From Streptomyces albicerus (lineage in GTDB: Bacteria > Actinomycetota > Actinomycetes > Streptomycetales > Streptomycetaceae), in the NCBI RefSeq assembly GCF_008905045.1, contig NZ_VWMY01000016.1, positions 124,001 through 188,000 of the forward strand: 64,000 nt of DNA. Direction: 5' to 3'. Below are positions 1 to 9,202 of the stretch, in pieces. The notes below the pieces were generated by a model that did not search any database, was not told where the DNA came from, and saw only the letters and a program-made list of their open reading frames with translations. The position numbers and the translations under genes were made by a program. Position 1 is the first letter of the stretch. Each line of letters opens with the position of its first letter.

Positions 1-46
1 TTGGTGCCGTCGTGGTCGTACCAGGTCACGGTCCGGCCCCCTTTTT

Positions 47-772
47 TCAGAGCCTGCGAAGCCAGTCCTCGCCAACGCCGTGCACGGCGGGCTCCTCCGG
101 CCGCAAATGTGAATCGTCGTACTCGTGGTCGAGGCGGTTCATGACGGCCACCACACCGTCCACCTGGCCGCTCATCCGCACCGCGACGGCGACTTCGCTG
201 CTGCGCTCCAGGCGCCCTTTCAGTGTGACCACGCCCTCGGTGACCGTCACATCGATCGCCTGCGGGGCCAGCCACAGGGAACGGACCAGTACCTCGTCGA
301 TGATCTCGGCGCGGATGTCGCTGTCCGGGCGCAGGAAGACCTGGAGCAGATCGCGTCGGGTGACGATGCCGACCAGCCGGTCCTCCTCGTCCACCACAGG
401 CAGCCGCTTGACGCGGTGCTCCGCCATGGTGCGGGCGGCCTGGGCGATGGAGTCGGTGGCGTGGACGGTGATCGCCGGGCTGCTCATGAGCTGTTCCACG
501 ATGCGGGCGCGGGCCTTGGTCTCGGCCCTGCGGGCGGCGCGGGTCCGCGGTCGCCACTTGCGCGGTCCGGCTCCGGCCTCCTCATGACGTGCCTGCCGGA
601 GCATCAGGTCGGTCTCGGAGATAACCCCGATGACCTTCTCCTCGGCGTCCACCACGGGGAGTCCGCTGATGCGGTGCTCGGCGAGCAGCACCGCGACTTT
701 CTTGAACGGCGTGGCGACGGGCACTCGGACGACATCGCTCGTCATCACTGTGGCGATGTGGCGGTGCTTCAT
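47..772 (-). CDS. CBS-domain pair plus BON domain protein
   Basis: A 241-residue cytosolic protein with two CBS motifs (about residues 7-60 and 92-148) and a C-terminal BON domain (about 155-220). CBS pairs usually bind adenine nucleotides and sense energy state; BON domains bind lipid or act as adaptors. The repeated pattern SGLPVVDAEEKVIGVIS and KRLPVVDEEDRLVGIVT is clear. The start is ATG at 772 behind a GAGGAGAG ribosome site. It lies 18 bp after the acyl-CoA synthetase gene on the same strand and is probably co-transcribed with it. CBS proteins of this build recur in actinobacterial hypoxia/dormancy clusters. The ligand and partner are not deducible. Confidence 0.9.
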   Translation of the reverse strand: MKHRHIATVMTSDVVRVPVATPFKKVAVLLAEHRISGLPVVDAEEKVIGVISETDLMLRQARHEEAGAGPRKWRPRTRAARRAETKARARIVEQLMSSPAITVHATDSIAQAARTMAEHRVKRLPVVDEEDRLVGIVTRRDLLQVFLRPDSDIRAEIIDEVLVRSLWLAPQAIDVTVTEGVVTLKGRLERSSEVAVAVRMSGQVDGVVAVMNRLDHEYDDSHLRPEEPAVHGVGEDWLRRL

Positions 773-790
773 CGTTCTCTCCTCCTCGGT

Positions 791-3472
791 TCAGCGCAGC
801 CGGCGCAGATACGGGTCGCGGGCGCGACGGGGAAGCACGCGGATCCGGACATCGAGGGCGGTGACCGCGTCTGGCCGGGCCACGACCGGATTGAGATCGG
901 CCTCGGCGAGCTGCGGGAGATCGCAGGCCAGCCGCGACAGCCGCAGCAGCAGCCGCTCCAGGCCCTCCAGGTCGACCGGGCCGCCTCCGCGGTAGCCGAA
1001 CAGCAGCGGGGCGCAGCGCGGGGCCGTGATCAGGTCATGCACGTCGCGGTCGGTGAGCGGGGCCAGGCGTGCCGCGTGGTCGGCGAGCACTTCGGTGGCG
1101 GTGCCACCGAGGCCGAACAGCACCAGCGGGCCGAACACCTCGTCCTGCACGACTCCGGCGACCAGTTCCGTTCCGCGTCCGGCCATCGGCTGTACGAGCA
1201 CACCCGTCATCACCTCGCCGAAGCGGGTGACGAAGTCGCGGTGGGCGGCCCGTACCTGCTCCTCCCCGTCAAGGTCGAGCAGCACCGCGCCCTGGTCGGA
1301 CTTGTGCAGCAGGCCCGGCCAGTACGCCTTGAGTACGACCCTCCCGTTCGGTCCGGCCAGACGGGCGGCGGCGTCCACCGCCGACTGCTCGTCCTCGGCC
1401 CACGCCCAGGGCAGCTGCGGGATGCCGTAGTGGTCGAGCAGTTCGGCGCAGGTGCGCGGGTCGAGCCAGCCACCCTCGGGGTGGTCGGCGAGGAAGCTGT
1501 CCACCAGGGCGCGGGCCGCGGTGGTGCCGACATCGGGCAGTTCGGGGACGGTGCCGGGCGGCCTGGCGAGCCAGCGAGTGCGCTCCGCCGCGTGGGCCAG
1601 GGCGCGGGCGGCGGCCTGTGGGTCGGCGTACGCGGGCAGGGCCCCGGCACCGCAGTGCAGGAGCCGTACCGACTCGGCCTGGTCCAGCAGGACCGCCGCG
1701 ACCGGGCGCGGGTGTTGCCCGGTCAGCGCGCGGAGGGGATCATCGCCGGTCGCCGCGGCCAGTGCCGTGGGCACAAGCGCCACCATCACCGCGTCCACGG
1801 CGCCGTGCTCGGCCAGCCGGTCCACACATGCGCGCAGGGCTTCCCCGCCCGCGGCGGCTGTGGTGTCGACCGGGTTGGCGGCGCTCGCCCCTTCGGGAAG
1901 CAGCTCAAGAAGTTCCGTGATGAGTTCGGAAGGCAGTTCCGGGACGCTCAGGCCCGCTTCGGCGCAGGCGTCGGCGGCCAGCACACCGGCCCCGCCCGCG
2001 TTCGACACCACGGCCACCCGCGAGCCGGTGGGCAGCGGCTGGGAGTGCAACAGGGCGGCGGTGTCGAGGAGCTCGCCGATGGTGCGGGTGGCGATGACGC
2101 CGGCCTGGGTGAACAGGGCCTGGCGGGTCATGGTCGGGGTCGCGGCCGCCGCGGTGTGCGAGGCGGCGGCCCGCCGCCCGGCGTCGGAGCGGCCCGCGTC
2201 AACGGTCAGTACCGGCATCCGCCGGGCGACCCGGCGGGCGGTGCGGGAAAACGCACGCGGATTGCCGAAGGACTCCAGATGCAGCAGGGCCAGCTCGGTG
2301 GTGCCGTCGGCCTCCCACCACTGGAGCAGGTCGTTGCCGCTGACGTCGTACTTGTCGCCCAGCGAAACAAAGCTGGATACCCCGATGCCGAGCCGCGTCA
2401 GGCCGCCGAGCAGCGCGATACCGACGCCGCCGGACTGCACGGCGACCCCGGCGGTGCCGGGGAGCGGCCGGTGCGCGGCGAACGTCGCGTCGAGCCGTAC
2501 GGCCTCCTCGGTGTTGGCGATGCCCAAGCAATTCGGGCCGACCAGCCGCATGCCGTGACGGCGGACGGTGGCCAGCAGAGCCGCCACCTGTTTGGCGTCG
2601 AGCCCGGAGGTCAGCACGACCAGTGCCCGGACCCCGGCCTTGCCGCACTGCTCGGCCACCTCGGGCACCGCGCGGGCGGGCACCGCCAGTACGGCCAGTT
2701 CGGGCGGCGGGGCCAGGGCGGTCACCGACGGGAAGCACGGGGTGCCCTCAATGGTGTCCGCGTGTGGGTTCACTGCCATCAGACGGCCGCTGAACCCGGC
2801 GCGCCGGATGTTCTTCAGCACCGCCCGCCCCACCGAGCCGGGCCTGGTGCCAGCCCCGACCACGGCGATGGAGGAGGGGCGCAGCAGGGGCCGCAGACTC
2901 GCCGTGTCGGCGGTGCGGCCGCGCTCGTCGAGGGCCGTCAGATAGTGCTCGTCCTGTTCCAGCCGTACGGTGCAGTGGATCTCGCCGCCGTCGAACCGGC
3001 GGGCCGTGGTGAGGCCGAGGTCGGCGAAGACCTTCACCACCGCGTGGTTGTCGGCGAGTGCGTCGGCGGTGAATGTCGTGATGCCCGCCTGGCGCGCAGC
3101 GTGCACCAGGTGTTCCAGGAGCAGGGTGCCCACGCCACGGTTGTGCAAGCCGTCGGCCACCACCAGGGCGATCTCGGCAGAGGTGGGATCGGGGTCGGTC
3201 TCGTACTCGGCGACACCGATGATCCGGCCGTCGAGAAGGGCGATAAGCCCGCGGTGGCCCTGCTCCGGCGGCGCGCAGAGCCGGTCGGCGGCCATCCGGC
3301 CGGACCGGCGGCTCACTCCGAAGAACCGCAGCCGCAGATTTTCCACCGACATGCCGTCATACAGCCCCAGAACCTGGTGATGATCCTCCGGCCGCGCAGA
3401 CCGGATCTCCACCGTGCTGCCGTCGGCCAGCAGCGCGTGGGTCCCCCGTACCTGGTGTGCGGTCTGCGTCAT
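791..3472 (-). CDS. GNAT acetyltransferase fused to NDP-forming acyl-CoA synthetase (Pat-like)
   Basis: A protein of about 893 residues. An N-terminal GNAT domain (about 1-180) is followed by a CoA-binding Rossmann domain and succinyl-CoA-ligase-like regions (about 185-640) and a C-terminal ATP-grasp domain (about 670-880). This order (GNAT first) is that of actinobacterial protein lysine acetyltransferases, which inactivate acyl-CoA synthetases and respond to energy state. It could also be an active ADP-forming acetyl-CoA synthetase making ATP during fermentation. I chose ATG at 3472 because GGGAGAGGA lies just upstream; an in-frame ATG at 3505 lacks this. It is first in an operon with the CBS-BON gene and divergent from the lactate dehydrogenase gene, sharing a promoter region with a palindromic box. 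Confidence 0.88.
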   Translation of the reverse strand: MTQTAHQVRGTHALLADGSTVEIRSARPEDHHQVLGLYDGMSVENLRLRFFGVSRRSGRMAADRLCAPPEQGHRGLIALLDGRIIGVAEYETDPDPTSAEIALVVADGLHNRGVGTLLLEHLVHAARQAGITTFTADALADNHAVVKVFADLGLTTARRFDGGEIHCTVRLEQDEHYLTALDERGRTADTASLRPLLRPSSIAVVGAGTRPGSVGRAVLKNIRRAGFSGRLMAVNPHADTIEGTPCFPSVTALAPPPELAVLAVPARAVPEVAEQCGKAGVRALVVLTSGLDAKQVAALLATVRRHGMRLVGPNCLGIANTEEAVRLDATFAAHRPLPGTAGVAVQSGGVGIALLGGLTRLGIGVSSFVSLGDKYDVSGNDLLQWWEADGTTELALLHLESFGNPRAFSRTARRVARRMPVLTVDAGRSDAGRRAAASHTAAAATPTMTRQALFTQAGVIATRTIGELLDTAALLHSQPLPTGSRVAVVSNAGGAGVLAADACAEAGLSVPELPSELITELLELLPEGASAANPVDTTAAAGGEALRACVDRLAEHGAVDAVMVALVPTALAAATGDDPLRALTGQHPRPVAAVLLDQAESVRLLHCGAGALPAYADPQAAARALAHAAERTRWLARPPGTVPELPDVGTTAARALVDSFLADHPEGGWLDPRTCAELLDHYGIPQLPWAWAEDEQSAVDAAARLAGPNGRVVLKAYWPGLLHKSDQGAVLLDLDGEEQVRAAHRDFVTRFGEVMTGVLVQPMAGRGTELVAGVVQDEVFGPLVLFGLGGTATEVLADHAARLAPLTDRDVHDLITAPRCAPLLFGYRGGGPVDLEGLERLLLRLSRLACDLPQLAEADLNPVVARPDAVTALDVRIRVLPRRARDPYLRRLR

Positions 3473-3554
3473 GACGGCTTCCTCTCCCTGGTTTTCCGCT
3501 TCCACGGTCCGGCACCCGCGGGTCGGCCCACAGGGGCTGTCCGGGGCCTGGTCG

Positions 3555-3570
3555 AGGGCCGTTCGGCCCC
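3555..3570. promoter_or_regulatory. DosR/DevR-like palindromic box, AGGGCC-GTTC-GGCCCC
   Basis: A near-perfect inverted repeat with a four-base centre. It lies between the divergent acyl-CoA synthetase (start 3472, 83 bp away) and lactate dehydrogenase (start 3797, 226 bp away). It matches the other boxes in this island in arm sequence and GTTC/GAAC centre. The rest of 3473-3796 holds no gene that I can support. Confidence 0.6.
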
Positions 3571-3796
3571 GATTCGCCGTGCCAGGTCCGCGCTGGCCAT
3601 GCTGCGCACCTCTGCCGCCTCGGAACTCACCCGTGCTATCGACGGCACGGTGGTCGCCTGCGAGATTGGCCGAGATGCAGGTCTATGCCTCCACGCGCTC
3701 AGGCTGGAGCGTCGTCACCGGCCGGGCTCGCGTAGTGAGCGACCGCGTCGAACACTGCCTACGCTCGGGACGAAACCGAACCAATGGAGGCCGCGC

Positions 3797-4801
3797 GTGG
3801 AGATCGTCGCCTACGGAGTTCTCGCCGACGAAAGGCCGCTCCTCGCCGACGCGATCGACCGGACTTTCCATGGCCGTCACCGGATGCGAGGGCTGGAGCT
3901 GTTCCTGGACCGGGACACCGTCCCGACCGGCGTCGGCCACGAGATCGTCCTCAGCAGCGTCAACGACACTCTCGACGCGGACGTCCTGCGCACCCTCGCC
4001 GAGGGCGGCACACGGATGATCGCCCAGCGTGCCACCGGCTACAACAACATCGATCTGACGGCCGCCGCGACGCTCGGGCTCACGGTCGCCCGAGTCTCGT
4101 CCTACTCGCCGTACTCGGTCGCCGAGTTCGCCTGGACGCTCGCGCTCGCCGTCAACCGCAGGATCGTCCGAGCGGCGCACCGCACCCGCGAGTTCGACTT
4201 CAGACTCGACGGCCTGATGGGCCGTGACTTCCACGGCCGCACCGCCGGCATCCTGGGCACCGGCAAGATCGGCACGGCGTTCGCCCGCATCGCTCACGGC
4301 TTCGGGATGCGCCTGCTCGGCCGGGACATCGCGCCCAGCCCCGAGTGCGTCGAGCTTGGCATGGAGTACGTCGGACGCGACCGGCTCTTCGCCGAGTCCG
4401 ACTTGATCAGCCTGCACGTGCCACTCCTGCCCGACACCCATCATCTGGTCGATCCCAAGGCCCTGGCACTGATGAAGGACGACGCGATCCTCGTCAACAC
4501 CAGCCGCGGCGGCCTGGTCGACACCGACGCGCTGCTGGAGACCCTGCGGGCCGGGCGGCTGAGCGGCGTGGGACTGGATGTGTACGAGGAGGAGGCGGGG
4601 GTCTTCTTCCTCGACAAGTCCCTCGAGGTGATGACGGACGAACGGCTCGCCCGGCTGATGACCTTCTCCAACGTGCTTGTCACCTCCCACCAGGCGTACT
4701 TCACCCGCGACGCGGTCGCGCAGATCGCCGAGACCACCGCGCGCAACGTCGAGGACTACCTGGCGGGCCGCACCAGCGAGAACACACTCACCGCTCCCTG
4801 A
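3797..4801 (+). CDS. ldhA: D-lactate dehydrogenase-type 2-hydroxyacid dehydrogenase
   Basis: A 334-residue NAD-dependent enzyme predicted to reduce pyruvate to D-lactate and regenerate NAD+ when respiration is limited. A Rossmann motif GTGKIG is present, as are the family's catalytic residues: Arg in NTSRGG, Glu in DVYEEE and His in TSHQAYF. The length is typical of D-LDH. The start is GTG at 3797 with ATGGAGG at 3784-3790; longer upstream reading has no support. It is followed by the pyruvate formate-lyase operon on the same strand, which fits a fermentative module. The substrate could be another 2-ketoacid, but the FFLDKS segment before the final His is D-LDH-like. Confidence 0.92.
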   Translation: MEIVAYGVLADERPLLADAIDRTFHGRHRMRGLELFLDRDTVPTGVGHEIVLSSVNDTLDADVLRTLAEGGTRMIAQRATGYNNIDLTAAATLGLTVARVSSYSPYSVAEFAWTLALAVNRRIVRAAHRTREFDFRLDGLMGRDFHGRTAGILGTGKIGTAFARIAHGFGMRLLGRDIAPSPECVELGMEYVGRDRLFAESDLISLHVPLLPDTHHLVDPKALALMKDDAILVNTSRGGLVDTDALLETLRAGRLSGVGLDVYEEEAGVFFLDKSLEVMTDERLARLMTFSNVLVTSHQAYFTRDAVAQIAETTARNVEDYLAGRTSENTLTAP

Positions 4802-4931
4802 CCGGCGACGGCTACGGCCGCGCCGAGCGCTGGGCCCCGCTGGTCTGGTTGCCGCGGTGAACATCCCGTCGAGCAGTCCCGGCCGGTCGCGCTTCCGTCT
4901 TTTCCCGCTGTTCGGACCCCTTGGGCGAAGG

Positions 4932-4947
4932 AGGGCCGAACGGCCTC
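4932..4947. promoter_or_regulatory. DosR/DevR-like box upstream of pflB (distal), AGGGCC-GAAC-GGCCTC
   Basis: Inverted repeat with GAAC centre, 167 bp before the pflB start. It pairs with a second, weaker box centred 56 bp downstream. The 4802-5114 gap holds these boxes and no supported gene. Confidence 0.5.
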
Positions 4948-4987
4948 ATCGGGTCGGGAACATCGGCCCCGGAACCGCTCGGCGAGA

Positions 4988-5003
4988 AGGGCCGGACGGT
5001 ACG
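4988..5003. promoter_or_regulatory. DosR/DevR-like box upstream of pflB (proximal), AGGGCC-GGAC-GGTACG
   Basis: The left arm is perfect and the right arm degenerate. It is 111 bp before the pflB start, the same distance class as the other boxes in the island. Confidence 0.4.
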
Positions 5004-5114
5004 GCACCGGGCTCCCGTCGGCCCTGTCCCGAGGTCCGGCGGTGGACGAGCGTGGTGAACGGAGACGTCCGCGGCAGGCTGCGGACGGCATCGTGAACGA
5101 TCCCGGAGGCAGTG

Positions 5115-7385
5115 ATGACGGCGGTGGCCCCGACAAACGTGAAGGCACCCGAACCAGCGTCGGAGGCGTGGCACGGTTTCTCAGGCGGGCGCTGGCGCGA
5201 CCGCATCGACGTGCGCGACTTCATCCAGGCCAACTACACCCCGTACGAAGGGAACCCGGCCTTCCTGACGGGCCCGACGGAGCGCACCCGCGCCGTGTGG
5301 AACAAGGTCAGCGCCCTGTTCCCGGAGGAGCGGCGGCGGGGGATCCTGGCCGTCGACCCCGCGACCCCGTCGACGATCACCTCGCACGTGCCCGGGTACA
5401 TCGACCGTGAGAGGGAGCTGATCGTCGGCCTGCAGACCGACTCCCCGCTGAAGCGGGCGATCATGCCCAACGGCGGTCTGCGCATGGTCGAGAACAGTCT
5501 GCGCGCGTACGGCTACGAGCCCGACCCCTTTGTCACGAGGGTCTTCGGCAGCTACCGCAGGACCCACAACGACGGTGTTTTCGACGCGTACACCCCCGAG
5601 ATGCGCGCGGCCCGCAAAGCCGGAATCATCACCGGGCTGCCCGACGCCTACGGGCGCGGCCGAATCATCGGTGACTACCGGCGCGTTGCCCTGTACGGCA
5701 CCGCCCGCCTGAGCGAGGCCAAGCGGGACGAACGCGCCCTGCTGGACGCCCGCCCCTCCACCTCCGAGGTCATCCGTGACCGTGAGGAACTCGCCGAGCA
5801 GATGCGGGCACTGGGCGAGCTGACCGAGATGGCAGCCTCGTACGGATGTGACGTCTCCCGCCCCGCCGCCACCGCTCACGAAGCCGTCCAGTGGCTCTAC
5901 CTCGGGTATCTGGCCGCGGTGAAGGAGCAGAACGGCGCCGCGATGTCGCTGGGCCGCACCTCGACGTTCCTGGACGTCTACCTCCAGCGTGACCTGGAAG
6001 AGGGCCACATCGACGAGATCCGGGCCCAGGAGCTGATCGACGACTTCGTGATCAAGCTGCGGATCGTACGGTTCCTGCGCACCCCCGAGTACGACGCCCT
6101 GTTCTCCGGCGACCCGACCTGGGTGACCGAGTCCATCGGCGGCATCGGCGCCGACGGACGCCCCCTCGTCACCCGTACCTCCTTCCGCTTCCTACAGACG
6201 CTCTACAACCTCGGCCCGGCGCCCGAACCGAACCTCACCGTGCTCTGGTCGCCCCAACTGCCCGAGGGCTTCAAGCAGTTCTGCGCGAAGGTCTCCATCG
6301 ACACCAGCGCCGTCCAGTACGAGTCCGACGACCTGATGCGCCCGCGCACCGGCGACGACACCGCGATCGCCTGCTGTGTCTCGGCGATGGCGGTCGGCAG
6401 GCAGATGCAGTTCTTCGGCGCGCGGGTCAACATGGCCAAGGCCCTGCTGTACGCGATCAACGGCGGCCGGGACGAGATGACCGGCGAGCAGATCGCCCCC
6501 GAGGCGCCTTCGCTGGCCGGCGAGTACCTGGAGTACGCCGAGCTGAAGGCGGCGTACGACCGGATGCTGGACTGGCTGGCCGCCACCTACGTCAACACGC
6601 TCAACGTCATCCACTTCATGCACGACAAGTACGCCTACGAGCGCATCGAGATGGCGCTGCACGACCACCCCGTGCACCGCTTCATGGCCTGCGGCATCGC
6701 AGGGCTCTCGGTGGCGGCCGACAGCCTGTCCGCCGTGAAGTACGCCCGGGTGAAGGTGGAGCGGGACGACACCGGGCTGGCCGTCGACTACGAGATCGAG
6801 GGCGACTACCCGGCCTACGGCAACAACGACGACCGTGTCGATGCCATCGCCGTCGACCTGGTGAAGTCCTTTATGGCGAAGGTGCGCGAACATCCCACCT
6901 ACCGGAACGCGGAGCACACACAGTCGGTGCTGACCATCACCTCCAACGTGGTGTACGGCCAGCACACCGGGAACACCCCCGACGGCCGCCGCACCGGACA
7001 GCCCTTCGCCCCCGGCGCGAACCCTATGAACGGCCGGGACCGGCACGGCGTGGCCGCCTCCGCGCTCTCGGTCGCCAAGCTCCCGTACGAACAGGCCCGC
7101 GACGGCATCTCGCTGACCACGACGATCACCCCGGAAGGGCTGGGGCATGCGCCCGCCGAGCGCGTCGGCCATCTGGTCGGCATCCTCGACGCGTACACGG
7201 CCTCCGGCGGCTTCCACATGAACGTCAACGTCCTGGACCGGGCCACGCTGGAGGACGCCATGGAGCACCCGGAGAAGTACCCGGAGCTGACCATCCGGGT
7301 CTCCGGCTACGCCGTCAACTTCGTCCGCCTGACGCGCGAGCAGCAGCTCGACGTGATCAGCCGCACCTTCCACGGAACGCTGTGA
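5115..7385 (+). CDS. pflB: pyruvate formate-lyase (formate C-acetyltransferase)
   Basis: A 756-residue glycyl-radical enzyme converting pyruvate and CoA to formate and acetyl-CoA without oxygen. The active-site pair Cys420-Cys421 sits in IACCVSAM, and the radical glycine Gly731 in RVSGYAV near the C-terminus; both are needed for catalysis. The start ATG 5115 follows CGGAGG at 5104-5109; GTG at 5112 is the alternative. Its stop overlaps the start of the activase gene. PFL is oxygen-sensitive once activated, so its presence in an aerobe such as Streptomyces points to use in hypoxic mycelium or spores. It could in principle be a related 2-ketobutyrate lyase, but length and motifs fit PFL. Confidence 0.95.
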   Translation: MTAVAPTNVKAPEPASEAWHGFSGGRWRDRIDVRDFIQANYTPYEGNPAFLTGPTERTRAVWNKVSALFPEERRRGILAVDPATPSTITSHVPGYIDRERELIVGLQTDSPLKRAIMPNGGLRMVENSLRAYGYEPDPFVTRVFGSYRRTHNDGVFDAYTPEMRAARKAGIITGLPDAYGRGRIIGDYRRVALYGTARLSEAKRDERALLDARPSTSEVIRDREELAEQMRALGELTEMAASYGCDVSRPAATAHEAVQWLYLGYLAAVKEQNGAAMSLGRTSTFLDVYLQRDLEEGHIDEIRAQELIDDFVIKLRIVRFLRTPEYDALFSGDPTWVTESIGGIGADGRPLVTRTSFRFLQTLYNLGPAPEPNLTVLWSPQLPEGFKQFCAKVSIDTSAVQYESDDLMRPRTGDDTAIACCVSAMAVGRQMQFFGARVNMAKALLYAINGGRDEMTGEQIAPEAPSLAGEYLEYAELKAAYDRMLDWLAATYVNTLNVIHFMHDKYAYERIEMALHDHPVHRFMACGIAGLSVAADSLSAVKYARVKVERDDTGLAVDYEIEGDYPAYGNNDDRVDAIAVDLVKSFMAKVREHPTYRNAEHTQSVLTITSNVVYGQHTGNTPDGRRTGQPFAPGANPMNGRDRHGVAASALSVAKLPYEQARDGISLTTTITPEGLGHAPAERVGHLVGILDAYTASGGFHMNVNVLDRATLEDAMEHPEKYPELTIRVSGYAVNFVRLTREQQLDVISRTFHGTL

Positions 7386-8128
7386 GAACGGTGAAGACGA
7401 TGACCACCGGCCGGATCCACTCCTGGGACCTGTCCACCGGCGTGGACGGTCCAGGGACCCGGTTCGTCCTCTTCGTCAACGGCTGCCCGCTGCGCTGCCT
7501 GTACTGCGCCAACCCCGACACCTGGCACATGCGGGACGGACGAGAGGCCACGGTCGACGAGGTGATGACGGAGATCGAGAAGTACCGGACCTTCGTCACC
7601 ACGGCCGGGGGAGGGGTGACCGTCACCGGCGGCGAGCCGCTGCTCCAGCCCACCTTCACCGCCGCGGTCCTGCGCCGCTGCAAGGAAGCCGGACTGCACA
7701 CCGCGCTCGACACCTCCGGCTTCCTCGGCCGGCGCGCCACCGACGAACTCCTCGCCGACACCGACCTGGTGCTCCTGGACATCAAGGCCTTCGAGATCGC
7801 CACGTACCGGAAGCTGACCGGCGGTGAACTCGCTCCCACGCTCAATTTCGCCACTCGCCTCGACCGCCTCGGCATCCCCGTGTGGATCCGCTACGTCCTC
7901 GTCCCCGGCTGGAACGACGACCCCGAAGCGGTCGACGGGCTCGCCCGCTTCGTCGCCGGCCTCGGCAACGTCGACCGGGTGGACGTCCTGCCGTTCCACA
8001 AGCTCGGCGCCTCGAAGTACGAAGGCCTCGGCATCCCCTTCCCGCTGCGCGACAACCCCGTCCCCGAACCGGCGTTGACCGAGCGGGTCCGCGAGCAGTT
8101 CAGGGAGCACGGACTCGTGGCGTACTGA
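7382..8128 (+). CDS. pflA: pyruvate formate-lyase activating enzyme (radical SAM)
   Basis: A 248-residue radical SAM protein that installs the glycyl radical on PFL using a 4Fe-4S cluster and S-adenosylmethionine. The cluster motif CPLRCLYC (CX3CX2C) lies near residue 35, and GGEPLLQP forms the SAM-binding region. GTG at 7382 overlaps the pflB stop (7383-7385); ATG at 7400 is an alternative that would drop six residues. The overlap implies translational coupling and co-expression with its substrate. Confidence 0.95.
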   Translation: MRTVKTMTTGRIHSWDLSTGVDGPGTRFVLFVNGCPLRCLYCANPDTWHMRDGREATVDEVMTEIEKYRTFVTTAGGGVTVTGGEPLLQPTFTAAVLRRCKEAGLHTALDTSGFLGRRATDELLADTDLVLLDIKAFEIATYRKLTGGELAPTLNFATRLDRLGIPVWIRYVLVPGWNDDPEAVDGLARFVAGLGNVDRVDVLPFHKLGASKYEGLGIPFPLRDNPVPEPALTERVREQFREHGLVAY

Positions 8129-8287
8129 GCGTCGCCGTGGCATGGAGCTCCTCTCGCCGTCCGGCCTTCGGGGTCCACGAGTGACCGCACGGACGCGATG
8201 GGCCTTACCGGCCCGGACGCGCCCCGGTACCGGGCGGCCACGCCCTCTTCGGAACCGAGCGCCAGACATCCAACTAGCCCTGTCGAA

Positions 8288-8303
8288 GGGGCCGTTCGGC
8301 CCC
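8288..8303. promoter_or_regulatory. perfect DosR/DevR-like box, GGGGCC-GTTC-GGCCCC
   Basis: Perfect 6+4+6 inverted repeat 106 bp before the DoxX gene start, the best copy of the island motif. Nothing else is apparent in 8129-8409. Confidence 0.65.
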
Positions 8304-8409
8304 ACCGCTGCGGACCTTCGGCATCCGGCGAAGCCCCTCCCGCACCACAAGAGTGAGGGGTGTCAGAGACCGACCCCGACATCATCCGATTCCCGAAGGG
8401 ATCACCACC

Positions 8410-9039
8410 ATGGCCGTGCACGAGCACCCTCACCGGCGACCGGGGTTCCACCTGCCCTCCTGGCGGGGGCACCGGACCGCACCCACCTCTGAGTCCGCAG
8501 TGTCGGCGAGGACCGACACGGCCACCCTGCGGGCCTACGCCTTCGCGTCGCTGCGGCTGCTGACCGGGTTCGCCTTCCTGTGGGCCTTCCTCGACAAGAC
8601 CTTCGGCTTCGGCTACGCCACCCCGTCAGGCAAGGGCTGGATCGACGACGGCTCGCCCACCAAGGGCTTCCTGAGCGGCGTCGCGGCGGGGCCGATGGAG
8701 TCCACCTTCCACTCCTGGGCCGGCGACACCTGGGCCGACTGGCTGTTCATGGCCGGTCTGCTCGGCGTCGGGCTCGCCCTGATCGGGGGAATCGCCCTGC
8801 GTCTGGCCGCCCTTGCCGGCACCGCGATGATGGCACTGATGTGGATCGCCGAATGGCCGCCCGCCCAGCACCTCTCCGACGGAGCGCCCAGCATGTCCAC
8901 GAACCCGTTCGTGGACTACCACGTCATCTACGCCGTCGCCCTGATCGCCCTCGCCCTGGCCTCGGCCGGCGATACGTGGGGAGTCGGCAAGCTCTGGGCC
9001 CGGCTGCCGTTCGTGCGCCACAACGGCTGGCTGCGCTGA
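8410..9039 (+). CDS. DoxX-family membrane protein
   Basis: A 209-residue integral membrane protein. A polar, His/Arg-rich N-terminal stretch of about 40 residues precedes hydrophobic segments near residues 42-62, 112-135, 138-152 and 175-195, the four-helix DoxX pattern. Family members are linked to quinone/thiosulfate redox or membrane redox stress, but the exact reaction is unknown. ATG 8410 follows GAAGGGA. It stands alone between a perfect regulatory palindrome and a strong terminator, so it is probably monocistronic and hypoxia-controlled. Confidence 0.85.
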   Translation: MAVHEHPHRRPGFHLPSWRGHRTAPTSESAVSARTDTATLRAYAFASLRLLTGFAFLWAFLDKTFGFGYATPSGKGWIDDGSPTKGFLSGVAAGPMESTFHSWAGDTWADWLFMAGLLGVGLALIGGIALRLAALAGTAMMALMWIAEWPPAQHLSDGAPSMSTNPFVDYHVIYAVALIALALASAGDTWGVGKLWARLPFVRHNGWLR

Positions 9040-9044
9040 CCGCT

Positions 9045-9076
9045 GTGGGGGCCGCGGGGAACCCCGCGGCCCCCAC
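9045..9076 (+). terminator. strong intrinsic-type hairpin after the DoxX gene
   Basis: A perfect 15-bp stem (arms 9045-9059 and 9062-9076) with a two-base AA turn, six bases after the DoxX stop. There is no U-tract, as is usual in Streptomyces. Confidence 0.8.
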
Positions 9077-9103
9077 CGGCCGCCACCAGGCCCATGCGTG
9101 CAC

Positions 9104-9119
9104 AGAGCCGACCGGCCCC
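9104..9119. promoter_or_regulatory. DosR/DevR-like box, AGAGCC-GACC-GGCCCC
   Basis: Imperfect left arm and perfect right arm with a four-base centre, 83 bp before the first universal stress protein gene. Position and spacing match the other boxes. Confidence 0.4.
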
Positions 9120-9202
9120 CCGCCGAGGACCTGCGGCCCCTGCACCACGACCACTTCCTGCCACGACGCTGGAATCAGATCCCCTCTCCAGGAGGTATCA
9201 CC

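Noticed and set aside
25..40. Possible regulatory box (GGCCCC arm) at the window's left edge
   Set aside because: Only one arm matches; the other is GTCACG. The 46 bases before the CBS gene stop are too few to assign.
125..4801. 1558-residue open frame covering the CBS, acyl-CoA synthetase and LDH region
   Set aside because: Only the last 334 codons (from 3797) have homology and a ribosome site; the rest is antisense to two clear genes.
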